A stretch of 64,000 nucleotides of DNA from Cheilinus undulatus (taxonomy: Eukaryota > Chordata > Actinopteri > Labriformes > Labridae), in NCBI RefSeq assembly GCF_018320785.1, contig NC_054869.1, positions 40,947,789-41,011,788 on the forward strand. The letters run 5' to 3'. The notes beneath the pieces are model-generated. The model had not been told where the DNA came from, ran no database searches, and was given only the letters and a program-made list of their open reading frames with translations. The position numbers and the translations under genes were made by a program. Below, piece after piece: positions 1 to 12,490 of the stretch; position 1 is the first letter of the stretch; each line of letters opens with the position of its first letter.

Positions 1-721
1 TACACTCAGGAAAATTAAGCAAAAGTTTAACCTCCAAAGTTCACAGTGCCAACTTTGGACGGATTAATTCATAACAAAACCTAAGGCAAAACTTTGCTCT
101 GATTCTTAGAGGTTTTAAGATGACAAAGGGCAGCAGATTTGCAAAATTAGCTGTATAGATATTTTTTGGACTTATCATCAAATCGAAACAGCTTTTTTTT
201 TTGTTTGTTTGTTTGTTTTTGTTGTTTTTTACATTTGAGGCAGGTTCACAATAGATGAAGTCTTCTGTGCTTTCCCTTTCAGCTCTGTTTTTGGTCCCCA
301 CCAACTCCTGAAGGAAAATCTGGATCTTAAGGTGCTCAATACTTCACTGAACAGCTGGTTGGTGACTTCATCCATTTACAATATGTGAGCAGTGAGAGTT
401 GTATCAGTTCAGATGCAAACATCTGTTTTCATACATAAAGGGAGCATACATAAATGAGCCTTTGAGAATACATGTCATCATCATGGACTTGGCTGAGTTG
501 TCTTACAAGTGGGCATGTTGTTGCCAGGAGGTCTAAGGGTTTCCAAATTGTGTGCCTTGAGGCAAGTCTAGGTGTAAAGTGGGAATTTTTACGACTTTGT
601 TATTACTAAACCCATATAATCACTACAGATTGTATACCATGTGTTTAAAGGCTATTTTGAATGGAAATTAATATGGTGTGCTTTGAGAGTTTAGCTTGAT
701 CTTGAATGTCCCTAAAGGTGG

Positions 722-847
722 CCTTACACCTAACGAGTTTTTCTCCGATTTCAAAGTCGCAGACAAAATTCCAAGGTCGGAGTGAAATCTTGGGAGTCTT
801 GCTAAAGTTGCAGTTCGCTCCAGTTGTCTCATTCGTTAGGTGTAAAG
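722..847. repeat. Short MITE-like inverted repeat
   Basis: The two ends are 15-bp inverted repeats with one mismatch: CCTTACACCTAACGA at 722-736 and TCGTTAGGTGTAAAG at 833-847. A related end (GGTGTAAAGTGG) sits near 571-582 and another (CCTTACACC) near 1044, so several copies or halves of the family lie close together. No coding capacity is visible. The family name is not known to me; a non-autonomous DNA transposon is the simplest reading. Confidence 0.5.
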
Positions 848-1394
848 TGGACTCAAATATAGCAATTTTAAGGTGGTCTTTCTTCAGTCTTGGCATTACG
901 TCAATATCAAATATTTTTTGATATTGTTGTAAGGCTGGTTGTATGCAAACTGTGTTTTTCAGTAAGCACTTTAATTCACTACATTCTTCAAAATATGAAT
1001 GTGTGAAAGTCTGCTCATAAGAGATTGAAAAAATCTTGTTCTGGCCTTACACCAGAGGACTTTGCTAAAAGTTTTAAAAGACTCTAAAAAGACTGACATC
1101 TGAGACCCTCCCATATCTAAAGACAATTCGTCAGCAAGTTGCTGAGTTTTTAGCCTCAGACTAAGATTTTGCAACGACTGTGGGCCACTAACCACAATAC
1201 TAGAATACGATTCCTTTTGAGATTATTTCCCATTACACATCTGTTAGAAATTTACATAAAATCTGGGGCAGAGAACAAGATGTAGAAGGAGATGTAGATT
1301 GCATGTAAGTTAATAATGTCTTATAATCAGATGTTTTTAAATCATATACATCGAGTAGAAACGAAAGAAAAGTTAAACACTAAATCAGCTTTGC

Positions 1395-2215
1395 ATGTTA
1401 CTGCAACAACCAAGGAACTATCCTGGAACACTTAAGAATAAAAGTACCATGACGTGGGTGTCTCTGTCATTACTTAGCAACTCTCGTCTGTTTTCTACAG
1501 ATCTGCATTCAAGGTTTGCAGGACAACATGGCCGATGGCTCTCTGCGCTGAAAATCCAGAACAGACTGGCTGCAGCCAACTGGTGTGGGAAACACCTGCA
1601 CTGGAACCTGAACATGGGGAGGAATGCTTTGATCAGCGATGAGTCCAGATTCTGTCTACAGTAGCTGGATCATAGGGTCAGTGTGGAGAAGATGTAGAGA
1701 ATGCTATGCTGATTATTACATCTTTTAGTGGAGGCAGTGTGATGGTGTAGGGCGGCATCTCCCTTACTGAAAAAATAAAGCTTGTCATCACCGGAGACAA
1801 TCTCAATGCAGAGAGATATTGAGATGAGATTCTACAACCAGTGGGAATCCCATATCTCCACAGTCTGGGACAGAACTCTATTCTCAAGATAACAAGCTGC
1901 ACTCACCCCCATAGAGTGAAGTTTATCAGAGACTACCTCCAGAATTTGGGAGTGGAGAGGATGAAATGGCCTGCCAGCAGTCCTGACCTTAACCCCATTG
2001 AACACTTGTGGGATCAGATTGAGCGTGCTGTTTATGCCAGACCAACACAACCACATTGCCTGACATGGCACAAATGCTGGTTGAAGAATGGATGCCATCC
2101 CACAGCAATGTGTGACCAGGCTGGTGACCACCATGAGAAGAAGGTGTCAGGCTGTTGTGGCTGTGTATGGTTCTTCCAAACACTACTGAGGCTCCTGTTT
2201 GTTAAATGAATACAA
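1395..2215 (+). mobile_element. Tc1/mariner transposon remnant (decayed transposase)
   Basis: Plus-strand frames give a broken Tc1-like transposase. An N-terminal part (1395-1662) contains the stretch ISDESRFCL that precedes the first catalytic Asp neighbourhood in Tc1 proteins. A C-terminal part (1841-2209) contains SPDLNPIEHLWDQIERAV, the signature around the last DDE-type acidic residue. Stop codons and frame changes lie between the two, so it cannot make a working enzyme. I did not identify terminal inverted repeats. It lies within the presumed frmd3 intron, antisense to that gene. Confidence 0.85.
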
Positions 2216-2473
2216 TTGCTAAATTGCCAATATGTCTCACCCTATATTGCTGATATTGTTGAAGGTGGGACATTATTTGAGAATGTGGGGAGTAAAAACA
2301 AAGCCAAAGGGAAAGACACACCTCGCAGTAGAGTCAAAGTAGTGCACTTTAAAATTTGATTAGGAATTAGAAGATAATCCAAATGCCTAATATCAGCCCC
2401 AATAATCATCCAAGCCAAAAATCAGTAGACCCCAAGTCATGAAAGCATAAATTTAAAGTTTGATGTGCTACTG

Positions 2474-2835
2474 ATGGAAATGGGGCTGCACTGTGGTGCA
2501 GGGGTTAGCGCTGTTGCCTCACAGCAAGGCCCCTGGTTCACTTCCCAGTCAGGGCCTTTCAGTGTGGAGTTTGCATGTTCTCACTGTGCATGCGTGGGTT
2601 CTCTCCGGGTACTCCGGCTTCCTCCCACCACCACAGACATGCTTATTAGGTTAATTGGTGACTCCAAATTTGGCTGTGGGTGTGAATGTGAGCGTGCCTG
2701 GTTGTCTGTCTCTATATGTCAGCCCTGCGATTGACTGGGGATCAGTCTAGGGTGTACCCTGCCTCTCGCCCAATGACAGCTGGAATAGGCTCCAGCCCCT
2801 CTGCGACCCCCAACACAATAAGCAATAAAGAAAAT
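2474..2835 (+). repeat. SINE-like dispersed fish repeat
   Basis: The head (GGTTAGCGCTGTTGCCTCAC and the following GGTTCACTTCCC) resembles a tRNA-derived A-box/B-box layout. The body carries GGAGTTTGCATGTTCTC, CTCCGGGTACTCCGGC and GGCTCCAGCCCCTC, familiar from a very common fish interspersed repeat, and the end is a short AATAAAGAAAATGGATG tail. A diverged second copy lies at 50455-50755. I call it SINE-like because of the tRNA-like head and tail; the exact family is not known to me. Confidence 0.7.
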
Positions 2836-3179
2836 GGATGAACTTGTTCTTCTCCCATGCACCTGTCTCATGAAAAAGAGGTTTTTATAAAGCTTTGTTG
2901 TTTATCAGAGCTTTACACATCTGTATAATGACAATTATACTATTTTTAAATGTGGCGTTGAAAATCTGACAAACTTAATCCCTGGTATGGATTGGACTTT
3001 TGCTTTGAGTAGGGTGCTGTACAGGGCTTCATGGATGACATATTACCCCTTTAGAAACATCTTTAGTAAGGAGCAATGATGCATAAAAAATATGGAATAA
3101 AAAAAGTTAAAAGTTAGCTATAAAGATAAACAGATAGTGTGGTAAATTGTACCAAAATCACCAGGGCATATTGTCCTGT

Positions 3180-3420
3180 ATTCTAATTCTGCCCAGTTTT
3201 CTATGCCAGGTTTTTATTTTGTGTAATGTTCGCCTCTGTGATGACGACAAGCCAAGCACTAGGACCCTGAGTGCCCTGGCCCACTTAAACACCCCTTGTT
3301 GTTTAATTAATATGCATGCCAGCTCAATTATGACTGGCCCTTATCGACTTCAGCACGATTCATTTCATGACACGGCATACCTAATTGGCTGAGCCGAAAC
3401 GCTGTGAGGAGAACGAGCGT
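3180..3420. promoter_or_regulatory. Candidate conserved non-coding element (motif-based)
   Basis: This stretch is not recognisable as a repeat and looks unlike the decayed DNA around it. It has closely spaced homeodomain-type cores (TTTAATTAATATGCATGCC near 3301-3319, CTCAATTATGAC, CCTAATTGGCTGAG) and an octamer-like ATATGCAT. Such clusters are usual in vertebrate developmental enhancers. Conservation cannot be judged from one sequence, so this is a hint only. Confidence 0.2.
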
Positions 3421-5084
3421 TAAATGCCTGCGATCCCTTTGCGAAGAAACAGGCACCACCTCCTTATCTGCACATGCAGGGACAGAGTGAACGGGAGACG
3501 ACAGAGAGAGAGAGAAGGGGCTTTACAGATAACGATATGCTCCTCTACCTCCACAGAAACCAGCAGAAAGAGCTCACTGGCTGTCTTCAAGACATTAATT
3601 CATGGCCTTTTCTCTTGTCACTGCAGCTGCTCTTCAGGGAAATGGAGATTGAAGATGCTAGTGGACCAATTTGACCATTTTTTGCCAATTAGGATGGGTG
3701 TATGAGTGAGATTTAAGCATGTATAATAACATAGAACAACACTGTCGGCCTATTTTTTAGCTGTGCCTGTATTATAATGCCAGATTGTGTACCTCATCCA
3801 AAACTCAGCCCTCCAGCCCCTAAATGGATCGATCCAGAGGCTTTAATAGGAAACAACAGACACGGATCAATGAGCCTGAACATGTAGTGTGGACGAAGCA
3901 AAGCACAGAATCAAAGAGGATAAGAGCCGAGTGAGGCTGGAGGAATATTTGTTTTACCTGTGTTTTTATTGACTAAACCAGGTGGATGGCAAACGTCTGC
4001 TGGGTCTACGAGACCAACCCAGCAGAGAGCTGACTCTCATAGTAGGAGTGTCTCGGCTACTCCCAGTTAGACGAACTTCCACCTGGGCCAAATCTTTTCA
4101 GCACGTCGTCCTGAGATTATGACCTTAGTTTTGTCACTTCAGCATAATTAAAGGGTGTGCCAGGGCTGTATGCAAGAGCAACTCAAGACATCCACATTGT
4201 AATTCTGAAGTATTTGTTTTATCCAGTTTCCTAAATCAAAGGTCAGTCCGTGAACGATGCTAAACCACAATGTGGCGCCGGTGCATCACCAACTTCATTA
4301 AAAGGAGCTGGTGCATCAGCAGCTGTGTTTCCATTACCCTTAGAAATACTCTCAGCTGCCAGGTGAAAGGAGCATCATGACAGCCACATTTATTTCTTGA
4401 GAGGGGCGGAGACGGAGGCGGAGTCAGACAGATCAGTAACATTTAAAACTGCAGACACAGAAACAGCTCGTTCTGAGCAGGGCTGAAATAGAGGGGTTTT
4501 ATAGACATACAAAAATCCAATACTGGAGTGTTTTCAGCAACAAACTTCACAGGCATGTTTTGGGGACCTCTGAGACCAATACAAACTTGTCTTAAAAGGG
4601 TAAAATACATCCCCTTTAAATACATGACATAGTGTACATCAAGAGTGAAGAAAGTGGTGATAAATCAAGGATTAGGGTTACTATGTTTTGCATTTCCATT
4701 CAAGTGTGTTTTTCCTTAGTCATCAAGGCTTCTTAAGAACTTGTATCTTTTAGCTGACATTTTGTATGAAAATGAAAAAAGTGCTATATAATTAAATTCT
4801 ATAAAGTTTTTGTCATTGTTGTCTGTTAGCATTGTAAAAATTTGACGTTTCTGTTGTTTTTTTATAATACCAGATACCATTACTGTAAGCTATTGAAGTT
4901 GACATCTTTGTTAAAGGTTAAGCAGTTCAGAGAGTAACATTTTTATTAACTGCGCCAAACCCTGGTTTCTTTTATGTGATTCAAAAACAGTCTGGCTGGA
5001 GCCCATTCATTTCTGATGGCCCCCTCACAGACTGTTCATCTGAGAAGCCGCATTTAGTTAATGCTAAAGGGACTCGAGCTTGTA

Positions 5085-5300
5085 TAGCACTTTTCTACTC
5101 ATTCACACACTGATGACAAAGGTTGTCATGGAGAATTGGCCATAACAATTAGCCTCCTGTTCAAGTGCATCCATACACATTTACATGCCACTGACCCAAT
5201 AGTTGGAGCAAACTGGGGTTAAGTTTCTTGCCCAAGGACACATCGCCATGTGACTGCAGGAGCTAAGGATAGAACCCCCAACCTTCTGATTGTGAGACAC
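5085..5300 (-). repeat. Dispersed fish repeat, SINE-tail-like
   Basis: The segment contains GTTTCTTGCCCAAGGACACATC and GAACCCCCAACCTTCTGATTG-like text, a common fish dispersed module. Read on the minus strand, AATCAGAAGGTTGGGGGTTC looks like a tRNA-derived B-box region followed by a GTCCTTGGGCAAG segment. A similar GTCCTTGAGCAAGACAC occurs on the plus strand at about 32082-32098 in idnk intron 3. Limits are approximate. Confidence 0.5.
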
Positions 5301-5511
5301 AGTTGCTGTAATTTGCAGGTACAATGTGTTTCCTGGTATATATATATAGGTAAATATATTATTTCAATTATTTACAAACAGATACATTCTTAAAATAACC
5401 ACTGAAAACATTACAAACTAAGAAACTTTTTATTAATAAAAAAAAAGAGAAAAAGCTCTGAGGTCTAATCCAGGATTTAATCCCGTTTAAGTGGTTGCAG
5501 GACCTTGCTTT

Positions 5512-5965
5512 GGCTTTGTTACCTTTAGCAAAGGCTAACATAGCTATGCTAACTATGTAATTAACATTACTACATAAGGCAATGTATTTAAGTAAGCTTT
5601 AGCAACACTGGCTTCAGCAAGGTAAACTTTAGCAAACGTAGCTTAAGCTAACTTAAGTATTTAGAAAACAGATACAGAGCCTATATTGCTACTTTAGCTA
5701 CGTAGCGCTTTTATCTCCATAGAGAGTGTTTACCTAGAGGGCAGCTTTCTCCCTGTAAGCTGACTCTTTTCTCAGCTTTATTAAAATTTTTGTGATGAGG
5801 TTTTGCAGGTCAGGTTTTTAACTTGTACCTGTGGATATCCTAACCCTACCCTAACCCTGAACAGAAGTTTATGGCATCTCAGATGAACGGTCTCTGACAG
5901 TGGCGGTCAGAGATGTACGGCCTGCAGCCAAACCTCTCTGTAATTCTGAGATCCCGGCAAAAAAA
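5512..5965 (+). repeat. Copy 1 of a 'TAGCTATGT' tandem-containing dispersed repeat
   Basis: Repeated variants of AACATAGCTATGCTAACTATGT and TTTAGCTACGTAGC are followed by a non-tandem 3' part: a TTTTTAACTTGTACC-like segment, CCTAACCCTACCCTAACCCTGA, GAAGTTTATGG and GACAGTGGCGGTC. The same order of blocks recurs at 62630-63390, at the other end of the window. The tandem part is shorter here. No open frame is shared, and the family is unknown to me. Confidence 0.6.
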
Positions 5966-7091
5966 GCAAAAGCTTTTGTAAGGTGAGTGGACAGAACACA
6001 CTGTTGTTACCATCTTCCACTTCCTTTCTTTTCTCCAACACTTATATCACAGACTTTGCTTTCTGTGTCTACTTTAAAAAAACTGAATAATCCATCCCAT
6101 GTCAGGTTTCTTATTTATCTTATGTACATTTCCTCCTATCAGCCACCACATCTGTAAATATTTTTTTTTTCCACCCTTTTGGTACAACATGACTTTTGAA
6201 AAATCAGTAATTAAACCAACGTTCTGAATAAAATCTGCCTTCACACCATGTGTTTACAAGAACATATTGATGCAGTATGGCCATTATCCTCAAGCACTGC
6301 TTTAAAGTCAGTGTCCCTTTGTTTTTTAAATCGGGTTGTATGATTCAATAGTAAGTGTATTTCCCACAGCACAGTGTCTTTAAAAACCAGCTGGAGTGTT
6401 GGCACAGACGCTACCCTACACATGACAGCACCCTGGGTCAGTTTAGTCATCAGTTTAGCTTTTCATAAGAGAAAAATGACCTAAAAATCAATTGTGACGC
6501 AAGTATGCGCCATAATTAGAACATTTCTGCGCTTAACTTTGCTGTCAGCAAGTCACTTTTGTTTCAGTACTACGTCATGGCACAGCACATATGTGTCCCC
6601 CTGCCTGCAGCTCACTGAGCAGTTTGAGTCTACAGTCTGTACCAGAGACAAAGACAAAAACATCCAGGCTAAAATTATTACAGCAGATATTTACTGTGGG
6701 TACAAGAGGATATAGACCTGAGTACACAGAGGAATCACAGGTCTTTAAAAGGGAAACTGCTGTGGAAACTGGAGGACAGGAGAGATCACAAGTTATTGTG
6801 TGTTAACTTTGAGCAAGAGTCAACAAACCTGTGATATTAAAATATACAAAAAGAAGGCTTTAACCATAAACTCTATTCAGAGTATGATACGAATCACAAC
6901 ACCAGGTTCACATCAGGATTTTATTATCTAATTTTTGAAAGACACAATAGTAGTCCAGTTATTTCATTTCAATTCTCCTTTTCCTTATTCTTCTTTACAA
7001 ATATTTCAAATTTATTTCAAAATTTGAGGTTGTATGGTAACTAATTAAAGGGTGCATGATTTCTCTTATTAAAAGTGGCAGTGATAATCAC

Positions 7092-7606
7092 CAGTGCTGT
7101 AACCATCAACTGGAGGCCTGGGGGCTAGACCAGGACCTTCCCATCTGGCCCCCAGAAGATTATTAAGCTCAGAAAATGTGAGGAAAATGTATTGTGGTTT
7201 TTACAGCCATTTCATTACCATAAAGGAACCCCAAAATTAACTGAGATTAAAACATTTTGTTCTGAATTTGCTTGACACTTCAACAGTTTCACATTATTAC
7301 TAAATAAGATGCATGATAAACACCAATTTTTCACCAGTCAGGATTAAACATATTTCACTCAAACCTAGGGTTGCACAACATGACCTAGAAATATGTGGCT
7401 AAAATATCTCAATCGCCCCCTTGTGGCTGGCTGCAGTTTAGGCAATAGGGACTGAATTTACTGCTAATGCATAAAAATAAGGTACATTTAAAAGAAAATC
7501 AAAACATCTCAATATACCTTATTTGCTTGATTAACAGTCTGGCCCCCATCAATGACTGCCAAGAAAAAAATCTGGCCCTGGCAAATGTAGTTGGTGATCT
7601 CTGCAC
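7092..7606. mobile_element. hAT-like non-autonomous element
   Basis: The ends are imperfect inverted repeats: CAGTGCTGTAACCATCAACT at the left and AGTTGGTGATCTCTGCACT at the right. Both are variants of the CAGTGGTCACCAACT end typical of vertebrate hAT elements. Inside, 'CTGGCCCCCAG' near the left and 'CTGGCCCCC'/'CTGGCCCTGGC' near the right form subterminal copies. No transposase is seen, and I could not find a clean target duplication. Confidence 0.55.
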
Positions 7607-8984
7607 TATAGTGTGTCAAACAGGAGAAACTAAAAGAAGATAGTGCCTTCTGCTGGTTAGATTACTGCAATAGAAAGATGTTTTTCTGTTAAAGTAGATT
7701 TAAATTGTCTGTATTTTTTTACTGATTTGTAATTGTATTGCAAGGAATTGTTGCATCGAAAAACAAAAATAAAAAAGATTGACTTGTACACATAATGTAA
7801 ATATAGGGGGCCTTCTGTTGTCATGGTAATTTAGGGTCACATGCTTGGCTGAGGCGTAGTGATACACAGTGATTAAAGTTCCAGTGATGTACCATCCATG
7901 GGACACTTTTAGTCCAATTAGATTGCTTGGTTTGAACAAACAGTTAAAAAACACAAGTTTCTCAGATGATGGCTCAGGACCCAAAAGAAAAGTGGGTCAC
8001 AGAGCTGTTTTCAGATCTCTAATCTCTTCATAAAAACTTATTTTATTCTTAAGCTGCTGACTCAGCATGAGTGTTGTGTAGTCTCTGTCCTTCTGTGTCA
8101 TTTTATCTCTTTCATCAGCGAGTTTTTCAGGAATTACATTTTTTTGTATACTAGTTATGTCTTTCTAAAGATGTTTTTATTGATTCTCACTGTTTTTATG
8201 TTTGTTTGGTTTTTTAATTATTGCTGACTTTTGTGTTTTTATTTCTGCTATGTTTTGTGATTTTATTTTTTTTTTTTTTTTTGTCACCATGCTGCACTTT
8301 GGTAATTATCAGTCTTCATAAAATGTTCCTTATTAAAAACATGGATTGGACAGGATTTGTGTTGGATTGGATTCAGTCACACATGTGTGCCTGGACAAAA
8401 CAAATTGTGACAGAAAGCCTATGATGTACGGAGGCCCTAAGCAGACATTCATCCATATAGTTTATTTTGCTCCATTTTGCTTTGATAACCAGTAATTTTT
8501 TTTTTTTTTTAAGATTTCAACTTATTCATCTTGTAGATAGCAACACTTCAATGATGTGATCATTTCATAAGGTCTTTAGAAAACTGCCAAAATTAACTGA
8601 TTGTCACAGGAAACAATGAAAAATCAATCATGATGCATTATTTGTGTAATATGCATGCACGTCCTCCCTTGGCTTCTGCAGACATTTTAGTTTTGTCCTG
8701 TCTCTTTGTTTCATCAACAGACCAAACTGCTTAATTTTCAACTTAAACCTTAAGTGGTTAAAGATTTTGGAAAGCTCCCACAGGAAGGGATTGGGAGGGG
8801 CAAGACTTTTAAAAAATAACGGTAAGGTGATAGGAGGAATATTCTGTCCGTCACATTCATGACGAGCCAGTCAAAGCGACAAGACAAAATGACGCACATG
8901 CACTTCTCCCGAGCTGAGTGGAGCTCCTCTGTGAATAAAACTGATTCCAAGGCCAGTTGAGGGATGTGCATAAACATCTTCTCT

Positions 8985-9480
8985 GCCAAGAGAAGCTTTC
9001 GGTGTGACTCTTAGCCCATTTTTGAAAGAAAATGTGGTCCAGTTCTGATTAAACAGGCAGGCTGGGAGAAGAGAGAAACTATCTTTTCTGTCATGAAAAG
9101 CTGTCAGTGTGGCTCTTTACTCTTGTTTTAATAAAGGAATGTTCAGTTCTGACAAACCTACCACTGGGGCTAAGTCCAAGCTAATCTAGCAGCCATTGTA
9201 TACACCCACTAGTGCAACTAACTCTTACAACCTCAGGCCAGTGCAAGTCTGCAGAAGAGCAAAACTATCTTGCTCACCACACTGGAGGCAGCCATTGTAA
9301 TTGGCTAGCATAACTAAACCCCGCCCATAACTACCACCTTGTTCTCCTTCAAAGACACTAATTGGTCCAAACAGTGTTCAGTTTGGCAAAAACATGAATT
9401 GGAGCATTTCAAGATGGATTTGCCTGATGACAGAGATGGAGTCTGGTGAATCTATCTGCTTTGCAAGGTCCGTGGTGCTC
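8985..9480 (+). repeat. Dispersed repeat with internal monomers, copy 1
   Basis: A unit containing 'CTTTC(G/A)GTGTG(A/G)CTCTT' followed by 'AATGTGGTCCAGTTCTGAT' is repeated at about 9000 and again at about 9104. It is followed by a common 3' part with AACCCCGCCCATAAC, GTGTTCAGTTTGGC and AAGATGGATTTGCC. The same arrangement lies at 19265-19745 in the same orientation. The element type is unknown. Confidence 0.6.
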
Positions 9481-10639
9481 GCCCTGATCCTAGACCAGCT
9501 GAGAGCCACTTGTATAAAACATCTAAATGAGTTCTGTTTATGAATTGTATTTTCATAAGTGGTCTAATAATTACATTATCTATAAATCCCTTCTATACTG
9601 CTTCTCATTCCTGTGAGCAGCTCTCCTTACGGTGACTATGACCTTGTCCCAGTCACTCAATCATCACCTGCAGAGCTGCAGGGACACACGCATGAAGCAT
9701 GAAGGAATTAGCACTCATGATATAAAGCACAGCATGCACTCACGTTTATGGCTGGCCACACACGTTAATAAGCTTAGCGGTACAGCTGTAAATTATCAAT
9801 ATGTGGAGCACGACCAGCTTCTATTATAATGGCGCTCCATCAATCAGATGGACGCTTGCTCACAGGAGAGAGGAAATGTGACGACAACGGCAGCACTGGA
9901 GTGGTAACAGCGCCGTTATGAGTGCATGCACTCACAAGCAGCTGTCTTATCTTTGCACAGCAGGATGTTCGAATTTTAGATTCACACTGACAACCAGCGC
10001 TTAAAAACGAGAACGTGTGGAGAAAACTAAGGAGGGATTTGAACCTGTGAGCTAGTTTCAAAAGTCTGCTTGTTTGCTTATTTACATATTTTTGGCACAG
10101 ATTAGTGTGTCTCCGTCTGAGTGTGTCAGCAAGTGCGTCAGTCCCACATACTAAAATTTAGTATGAAGATAAAATGTAATTAGGAATACAAGAGGTTACT
10201 ACAGCACACTCACACAACAATGAAGCTGTCTGCACACAAACATTTAAACACACTGTGCTTTTAGTATCATACTCTGACACATAGCTGCTGTTTGCTCCTT
10301 AATTTTGAAGTTATGAAATAAAATAAAAAAAAAAAACAGAGAGAATTTGGTTGAAACAGCAAAGGTATTGTTAGAGAAAGTCTTCTCATTTGTTTATTCA
10401 GCCTTGACAACATTTAAATAATTCAGAGATACTTGTTTGTTCATTCTTGTGCTGTTGAGTCATTAAATAATAAGCATGACTGGAGATAGTAACAGCTTTT
10501 TTTATTATTATTATTTTATTTTTTCTGTTTATTATATGAGTATACAGGGGTAGGTGGGCTGAAGTTTCCTGAAAACATAAAGTAGTTAAAGGCGACATAA
10601 ACGATATGGACAAAAATATTAAGATGCCTGAAAATTACA

Positions 10640-11775
10640 CCAGTAAGGACTGTAATGACAAATACACCACGTTCTAAATTATTATGCAAATGATGATTTT
10701 TCTCTGATTTTTAGTATCATTTTCAAGTCATTAATCGTTAATGCATTATTCAAATTTTATGGAAAAAACTTCCAATGATAATTTTTTTTTCAAAAAAAAA
10801 AAAAAAAAAAACGCATAATGCACTGTTCCAAATTATAATGCACAACAGAGTTTTAAAACATTTTATAGGTTGTAAAGAAAGAAAATGGTCATTGTTGAAT
10901 TTGCAGCATTAGGAGGCCATATGAATTTACTGAAAACTATTTCAATCAAAAACATCTTAACAGGCCAAGTTACATGTTAACCTAGGAGCCCTTCTTTGGT
11001 ATCACCTTCACAATTTTTGCTTCAATTGAACTTGTGAGTTTTTGGAGAGTTTCTGCGAGAATTTCTTTGCAAGATGTCAGAATATCCTCCCAGAGCTGCT
11101 GTTTTGATGTTAACCACCTCCCACCATCATAGATCTTTAGCTTGAGGATGCTCCAAAGGTTCTCAATAGGGTTGAGGTCAGGGGAGGATGGGAGTCACAC
11201 CATGAGTTTCTCTCCTTTTATGCCCATAGCAGCCAATGACACAGAGGTTATTTTTTGCAGCATGAGATGGTGCATTGTCATGCATGGAGATAATTTTGCT
11301 ACAGAAAGCACAGTTCTTTTTGTACCATGAAAGAAAATGGTCAGTCAGAAACTCTATATACTTTGCCGAGGTCATTTTCACACCTTCAGGGACCTAAAGG
11401 GGCCTACCAGCTCTCTCCCCATGATTCTGGCCCAAAACATGACTCTGCCACCTCCTTGCTGATGTCGCAGCCTTGTTGGAACATGGTGGCCATCCATCAA
11501 CTATCCATCTGTACCATCCAGGGTTGCACAGCAGTCATCAGTAAACAAGACTGTTTCTGGGCCCACTGCAACCATTTCTGCTTGTGAGCATTGGTTAGGG
11601 GCAGCCAAATAGGTTTATGCACGACTGCAAGCGTCTGAAGGATCCTACACCTTGAGGTTTGTGGGACTACAGAGGGACCAGCAGCTTCAGATACCTGTTT
11701 GCTGCTTTGTAATGGCATTTTAGCAGCTGCTCTCTTAATTTGTCTAGCAGAAACCTTCCTCATTATGCCTTTGAA
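10640..11775 (-). mobile_element. Tc1/mariner element, 5'-truncated
   Basis: The minus strand reads from 11763 through a middle part of a Tc1-like transposase (HKQKWLQWAQKQ). It goes on to HDNAPSHAAKN (the second catalytic Asp motif, about 11260) and PDLNPIENLWSILK at about 11175-11135. The C-terminus ends in AKIVKVIPKKGS near 10985. The last section is well kept for over 60 codons, but frame changes interrupt the protein and the N-terminal DNA-binding part is missing. The 3' side has CTAAATTATTATGCAAATGA text typical of this family's end. The truncated side abuts the foldback repeat at about 11790. Confidence 0.85.
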
Positions 11776-11789
11776 ATAATAATGTATAA

Positions 11790-12212
11790 TTATGTAACAT
11801 CACGACACATAAAGCAAATACTCTGAACTATTTCTTGAGTGAACCACTGGGCGGAGTGACACAGTGCAGCAGCCATGTCTGGAGTGTAGTTCTGGCTTTG
11901 CATTTAAACCTTAAAACATCTCCATCTCGTAATGTTCCATGATTATTTCATAGCGTGGTGAATGTACAGGTCACAACTTGTCCATGAGAGTGTTTTGGAG
12001 TTGTTGGATTGTGTATTTGATGAGTTTGATGAGGGAAAGCAAAAATTCCGTCTGCTAACATAGCGTTAACTGTGCAGCTGGTTTAATGGTCCCCCCAGAT
12101 CTAGAAACAGCTTGCACCTACAACTGAAGGAAACGAACCTGTTACTAAGACTATAGGAATTATGGCAATGGGCGAATTTGCCAAAATGTTGAAGTATCCC
12201 TTTAATTAAACA
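11790..12212 (+). repeat. Foldback-type repeat, half copy
   Basis: 11790-12035 matches 18290-18540 in the same orientation (for example GGGCGGAGTGACACAGTGCAG and GAGTTGTTGGATTGTG). 12040-12210 then matches the reverse complement of 18018-18170 (TGCACCTACAACTGAAGG, CTATAGGAATTATGGCAATG, GAAGTATCCCTTTAA). It therefore holds the centre and the right arm of a foldback element, and its left arm is replaced by the truncated Tc1 element. The end reads CCCTTTAATTAA, which allows a TTAA-type target site. The family name is unknown to me. Confidence 0.65.
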
Positions 12213-12239
12213 GATAAAGACCCACATTGCATCTTAACA

Positions 12240-12490
12240 AATGGTGTCATTGTATCACATCATATTTTATTGTATCCTATTGTACCATGTCATATTGTAT
12301 GTATTGTATTTTATATAGTACATTAAATTGTCTGTTTCATATCACATCAAACAGTGTCATTTTGATTCTTATCAAGACATAATTTATCTTTTTTTTCCTT
12401 TTTTATTGTATTGTGCTGCATTGTGTCACATAGCATCCCTTCATATTATATGGTCTTATTTTTTACTGCATTTTATCATGTTGTATCCAT
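12240..12490. repeat. AT-rich low-complexity tract (TATTGTATC-like)
   Basis: Irregular repeats of short words such as CATATTGTAT, ATTGTATC and ATCACATCA run through this stretch. A similar tract in ubiquilin intron 5 (50290-50450 and 50755-50800) reads as ATACAATATGATAC, the same words on the other strand. There is no coding signal. Confidence 0.5.
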
